Source: Helicoverpa zea | Taxonomy: Eukaryota > Arthropoda > Insecta > Lepidoptera > Noctuidae | Reading direction: 5' to 3' | Length of the DNA: 64,000 nucleotides | NCBI RefSeq assembly: GCF_022581195.2 | Contig: NC_061470.1 | Coordinates: forward strand, 2,604,001 to 2,668,000 | Part shown: positions 61,101 to 64,000 of the stretch, piece after piece | Layout: each line of letters starts with the position of its first letter | How positions within the stretch are numbered: the stretch's first letter is position 1 | Notes under the pieces: generated by a model | Databases searched by the model: none | What the model was told of the DNA's origin: nothing | Seen by the model: the letters and a program-made list of their open reading frames with translations, nothing else | Position numbers and translations under genes: made by a program

Positions 61101-63973
61101 ATATTTTTTCAGAGTGCACGGAACAATGCCTGACCTGACAAAAAGTAACTACCGGGCGTACATAGCCAAAATAGTTTCAACCAACATTGATTCAGAATTA
61201 TTACTAGACTATAGTAGATTTGTTGTAATGGTAAGTTTCTATTTATCATCTGCCTAGCCTTTTCCCAACTATGTTGGGGTCGGCTTCCAGTCTAACCGGA
61301 TGCGGCTGAGTAGCAGTGTTTTACAAGGAGCTGCATATCTGACCTCAACCCAATACCCCTTGTTTAAACTGGTTGTCAGACTTACTGGCTTCTGACTACC
61401 CGGAACGACTGCCAAGGATGTTCAATGACAGCCGAGACCTACAGTTTAGCGTGCCATCCGAAATACAGTCATTGGTGTCCAAGATATACTTGGAAAGTGG
61501 GGGGTGCTGCACTAAATAGGAATCATGAGGGGCTCGTGACTAATTAATAGCCACAAGACTCAATCGACCATAAGGTTAAGCAACGGTTGGCGCGGTCGGA
61601 CCGTGGAGGGTGACCATCTTGTCATGACGAGTTCTTCCTTGTATTGGAAGGCACATTGAATGAGGGTTTTCGATACTTTTTCTGCCGCCAGGCGGCGCTT
61701 CGTATGCGTCAGGTCCAAACAGCTGTCAAATAGTATGGAATTGTAGGGTCCGAACTTATTGTTTATTGAAATTCTGTTATATTGGAAGTGTTATTGATTT
61801 TATTATGGACTACGGTCGGAATAAGGTTTCCGAACTAAAAATTGAGCTAAGAGAGAGGGTGCAAAAGTCACTGGTACTAAGGAAAAGCTTGTTGAAAAAT
61901 TTGTTAACACAATATGATTTAGTTTTTTTTATTTACTCAACCTCAATAGTAAAACAATAATGCAGTGCTTTAATTATAAAATAAAAAAAAAAACACTAAA
62001 ATCGTTCACTATTCATAGTAAAGATAAGCACTTTGACAGTTACCTGGACCTGACGACTCGGTGCTGCCACCTGGTGGACGCCATTTTAGAAAACCCTCAT
62101 TGGTGAGCCCCGACTGTCATTTAAACATCTTTGGCAGTCGTGACGGGTAGTCTGAAGCCAGAAAGTCTGACAACCAGTCTTACCAAGAAATGGGTATCGG
62201 TAGGTCAAGTAACTGCCACTTCTTCCTCCCAGTAAAAACACATAGGAAGTAGTGAATGAGAACGGGCGTTTTGGGGGGTCTGTTTTTTGAAAATTTCTGA
62301 CGTTCGAAAGCTGCTGTTTTGAAGCCAAGTTTAAATAAACGATCTTTGATTTTGAGAAGGATAAATAAATAAATGAATTATTTTAACATTTCCAGATGAG
62401 TGAATACGCGAAAATACATGACTATTCATTCGGCTACACTTGTGTTGTGGATTGTAGAGATGTGAACATATTAGGCTTTGTTACTAAGGTCAACGTTATT
62501 GACCTTCGCAATGCCTTATCTGTGATGATGGTAAGTTAACTCAAAAAACTCAAAAAAAAATTGTTTGTTAAGGTATAATAACAGGTTTTCTAATTAACGT
62601 TAGACCAAAGAACAGCAACAAGGTGGACAGACGTCCTTATGTATAAAGGTCGCCGGAAGACGCTGGATGCAGGTCGCCTCCAACAGGTATCTGTGGAGAT
62701 CTAAGAGGGAGGCCTATGTTCAGCAGTGGACGTCCTATGGCTGAGATGATGATGATGAAAGTACAGCTTAGCGGCCTTTTTGAGGTTTATACATAGTATT
62801 CACTTATACTTCTTTTCAGTAGACACTAGAGGTAAACAGCCTTGATATAACTTTTGTTTAAAAAGTCACCTTAAAACAAAATGCGACTAAAATTCAATGT
62901 CAAAACAATATAATTGTTAAGTTTAATTGAATTTTTGTTTTGAGCAGAATTTTTTTTACACGTAAAATCATGTCAAGATTTTTTTTCTTTTTTAATTACT
63001 TACTTAAACGGAACGGAGTACAGCTTAACTTAATTTAAAGTAACTACATAGTTTGTCGTAGTCTTTTGTTATCAAAATATTTTTTGTTTTTATAAAATAA
63101 CAAACCTGGTTTTTCAAAATACTTTTTTCAGGAAGGTTATGGCTTAAGAATAAACGCGATCTACGTAATTTCAACATCAAAAGCCATTGACGCGTTTGTG
63201 ACTCTACTGAAACAAGTTGTCAGTCACAAAGTGTCAGACAGGATCTATGTGCTCAAAACTGTTGAAGCTATACATGAGTTTGTGCCTAAAGAGGTCCTGC
63301 CCAGAGACTATGGTGGGGATCAGATGACGCTGAAAGAAACGAATGGTATGTTTTTTCGTATTTGTAGCAGCAATTTTTATATTGAATAGCTCTAGTCTTC
63401 ATCTGCGTAACCTCTCCCTGCTATCTATGCTGCTCAACCAAATGCTGAGTTCCAGTGTTTTACATTTTGCGACTATCTATCTGACTTCTTCGATCTAACC
63501 TAACCTAACCCAGGCACCCCGATACCCCTTGGTAAGACTCGAATATCTTTAGAGTAATCTACATTAAATTTTCATTACATGTTATCTTAGCCGTATCAGT
63601 GTAAACAATCGTTGGTGAACCAAAATAAATAAATAAATATAAATAAATCTCATTAACATATTATAAAGACGAAGGTAGCTTTTACTTAACTTTCTTTATG
63701 GCAATAATATAGTTTATAACATTAAGGCAACTTTTTATTCCGGAGGCAAGAAGTAGTTCCCTCATGAAAAGGATGAAACCTCTAGCGGATGCTAATAATA
63801 TATCATTTTCTTTTTCAGAAAACTGGAACAGAGTTCTAAGCGAGAAGGAGAACGTGTCGTACTTCAGGAGTATGTTCGCAGCGAGAACTAACGAGAACTA
63901 TCGACTGACTGCCGCTTACAACGACGAGGTGCTGGGCATGCCGGGCTCTTTTAGGACTTTAAATGTCGACTAG
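58119..63973 (+). CDS. CRAL-TRIO domain lipid-transfer protein (alpha-tocopherol transfer protein-like), inverted member
   Basis: Complete six-exon gene on the plus strand: 58119-58275, 59295-59451, 61113-61230, 62396-62530, 63132-63345, 63819-63973; stop TAG. The protein is 311 residues. Exon 1 is six bases shorter than in the minus-strand members (starts MKLEDTPLLKFRSDTVVEV, with WIAKQNHFTRKEF). Exon 2 gives RHFLETSIVHAKGSLEKAKR and LCTLKTLLPTYF. Its donor is the GTAAGT after 59451; two nearer GT choices give the wrong phase. Exon 4 has GYTCVVDCRDVNILGFVTKV. Exon 5 (about 190-260) has EGYGLRINAIYVI, VSDRIYVLKT and L-P-R-D-Y-G-G (about 245-251). The tail is GMPGSFRTLNVD, the most divergent of the set, as is the cysteine-containing exon 4. 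A soluble hydrophobic-ligand carrier is predicted; ligand unknown. Introns 2 and 3 contain several foldback MITEs and SINEs. Confidence 0.94.
58430..58592 (+). mobile_element. HaSE-like SINE, 5'-truncated
   Basis: From CATCCTTGGCAGTCGTTATG to GGCTCGGAGGATGATGATG, in intron 1 of the plus-strand CRAL-TRIO gene and in the same orientation as the gene. Confidence 0.75.
59531..59717. mobile_element. TWA-flanked MITE (MITE-A), copy 3
   Basis: Same family, flanked by TAA at 59528-59530 and 59718-59720. In intron 2 of the plus-strand gene. Interior orientation matches copy 2 and is opposite to copy 1. Confidence 0.88.
59803..60021. mobile_element. Long foldback MITE
   Basis: Two inverted arms of about 87 bp (AAACCGACTTCCCAAAACAC in the left arm) around about 45 bp of loop. 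In intron 2 of the plus-strand gene, 85 bp after MITE-A copy 3. Confidence 0.85.
60040..60600. mobile_element. Dispersed repeat with internal tandem units
   Basis: Ends TACCGGCCGAATTGATAACC ... GGGAAGTCGGTT, a common lepidopteran repeat. Internally two copies of a roughly 115-bp unit with GTCGAGTTCCCTCGAC (about 60133 and 60254), plus a third diverged copy near 60385. Intron 2 of the plus-strand gene. Confidence 0.65.
60776..61080 (-). mobile_element. Full-length tRNA-headed SINE (AGCAGTGGGACGAT family)
   Basis: On the minus strand: head GTGGCCTAGTCGGTAAAGAA, a B-box-like GGGTCGATTCC, then AACCCGCATTGAGCAATCG and AGCAGTGGGACGATAAAAAA. It ends only 30 bp before exon 3 of the plus-strand gene. 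Confidence 0.75.
61245..61500 (-). mobile_element. HaSE-like SINE, partial
   Basis: Plus strand from CTGCCTAGCCTTTTCCCAAC to CCATCCGAAATACAGTCATT. In intron 3 of the plus-strand gene, starting about 15 bp after exon 3. Confidence 0.7.
61658..62101. mobile_element. TIR element inserted into a SINE
   Basis: Ends AATGAGGGTTTTC and inverse with further GGCGNC/GCCA similarity. SINE sequence resumes right after it (GTGAGCCCCGACTGTCATT). Contains a 64-residue ORF with no recognised similarity. Target duplication unclear. Confidence 0.6.
62620..62760 (+). mobile_element. LINE ORF2 C-terminus and (ATG)n tail
   Basis: AGGTCGCCGGAAGACGCTGG ... CAGCAGTGGACGTCCTATGG then GATGATGATGA. In intron 4 of the plus-strand gene. 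Nearly identical to 8232-8392 and to the inverted copy at 42062-42200. Confidence 0.7.
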
Positions 63974-64000
63974 AATTATTATTTGTTATTATTAAACTGG

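Overview
This window is nuclear DNA from a lepidopteran moth. It is AT-rich, with short genes split by small introns and dense young repeats: tRNA-headed SINEs ending in (ATG)n, RTE-, R1- and CR1/Jockey-type LINE tails, and many terminal-inverted-repeat MITEs. The SINEs resemble those of noctuid moths (HaSE-like), so a noctuid such as Helicoverpa or Spodoptera is the best guess; this rests on repeat recognition only.

The only protein-coding genes I can support form a tandem cluster of CRAL-TRIO (Sec14-like, alpha-tocopherol-transfer-protein/CRALBP-like) lipid-carrier genes. Each complete member has six exons with the same splice phases (1,2,0,0,1) and nearly fixed exon sizes (about 163/157/118/135/214/155 bp). 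Each encodes about 311-314 residues and ends in a G-M-P-G-S-F-R-x-L-x-V-D tail. Layout: minus-strand locus A, copy 1 (1418-6882, broken); a lone first exon of another member (10634-10796, minus); locus A, copy 2 (14345-19818, minus, frameshifted); intact minus-strand genes at 22987-27668, 35086-39142 and 43423-49615; and an intact plus-strand gene at 58119-63973, divergent from its neighbour across about 8.5 kb of repeats.

Bases 1-8037 and 12927-20974 are nearly identical. Copy 1 stops exactly at a 100-N gap (8038-8137), while copy 2 runs on without a break. This looks like two overlapping contigs or haplotypes scaffolded end to end, not a biological tandem duplication. It would also explain the lone first exon, whose other exons should lie left of the window.

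The remaining DNA is mobile-element sediment: SINEs with clear target-site duplications, a PIF/Harbinger relic nested in an older MITE, a TWA-flanked MITE family with three copies in the cluster, long foldback elements, GC-rich inverted-repeat elements and minisatellites. I found no CRISPR array, no rRNA and no free-standing tRNA gene; the tRNA-like segments are SINE heads. I see no convincing new multi-gene system. The main points of interest are the cluster itself, a shared frameshift in locus A, a tandem relic of the last exon of one member, and the nested transposons.
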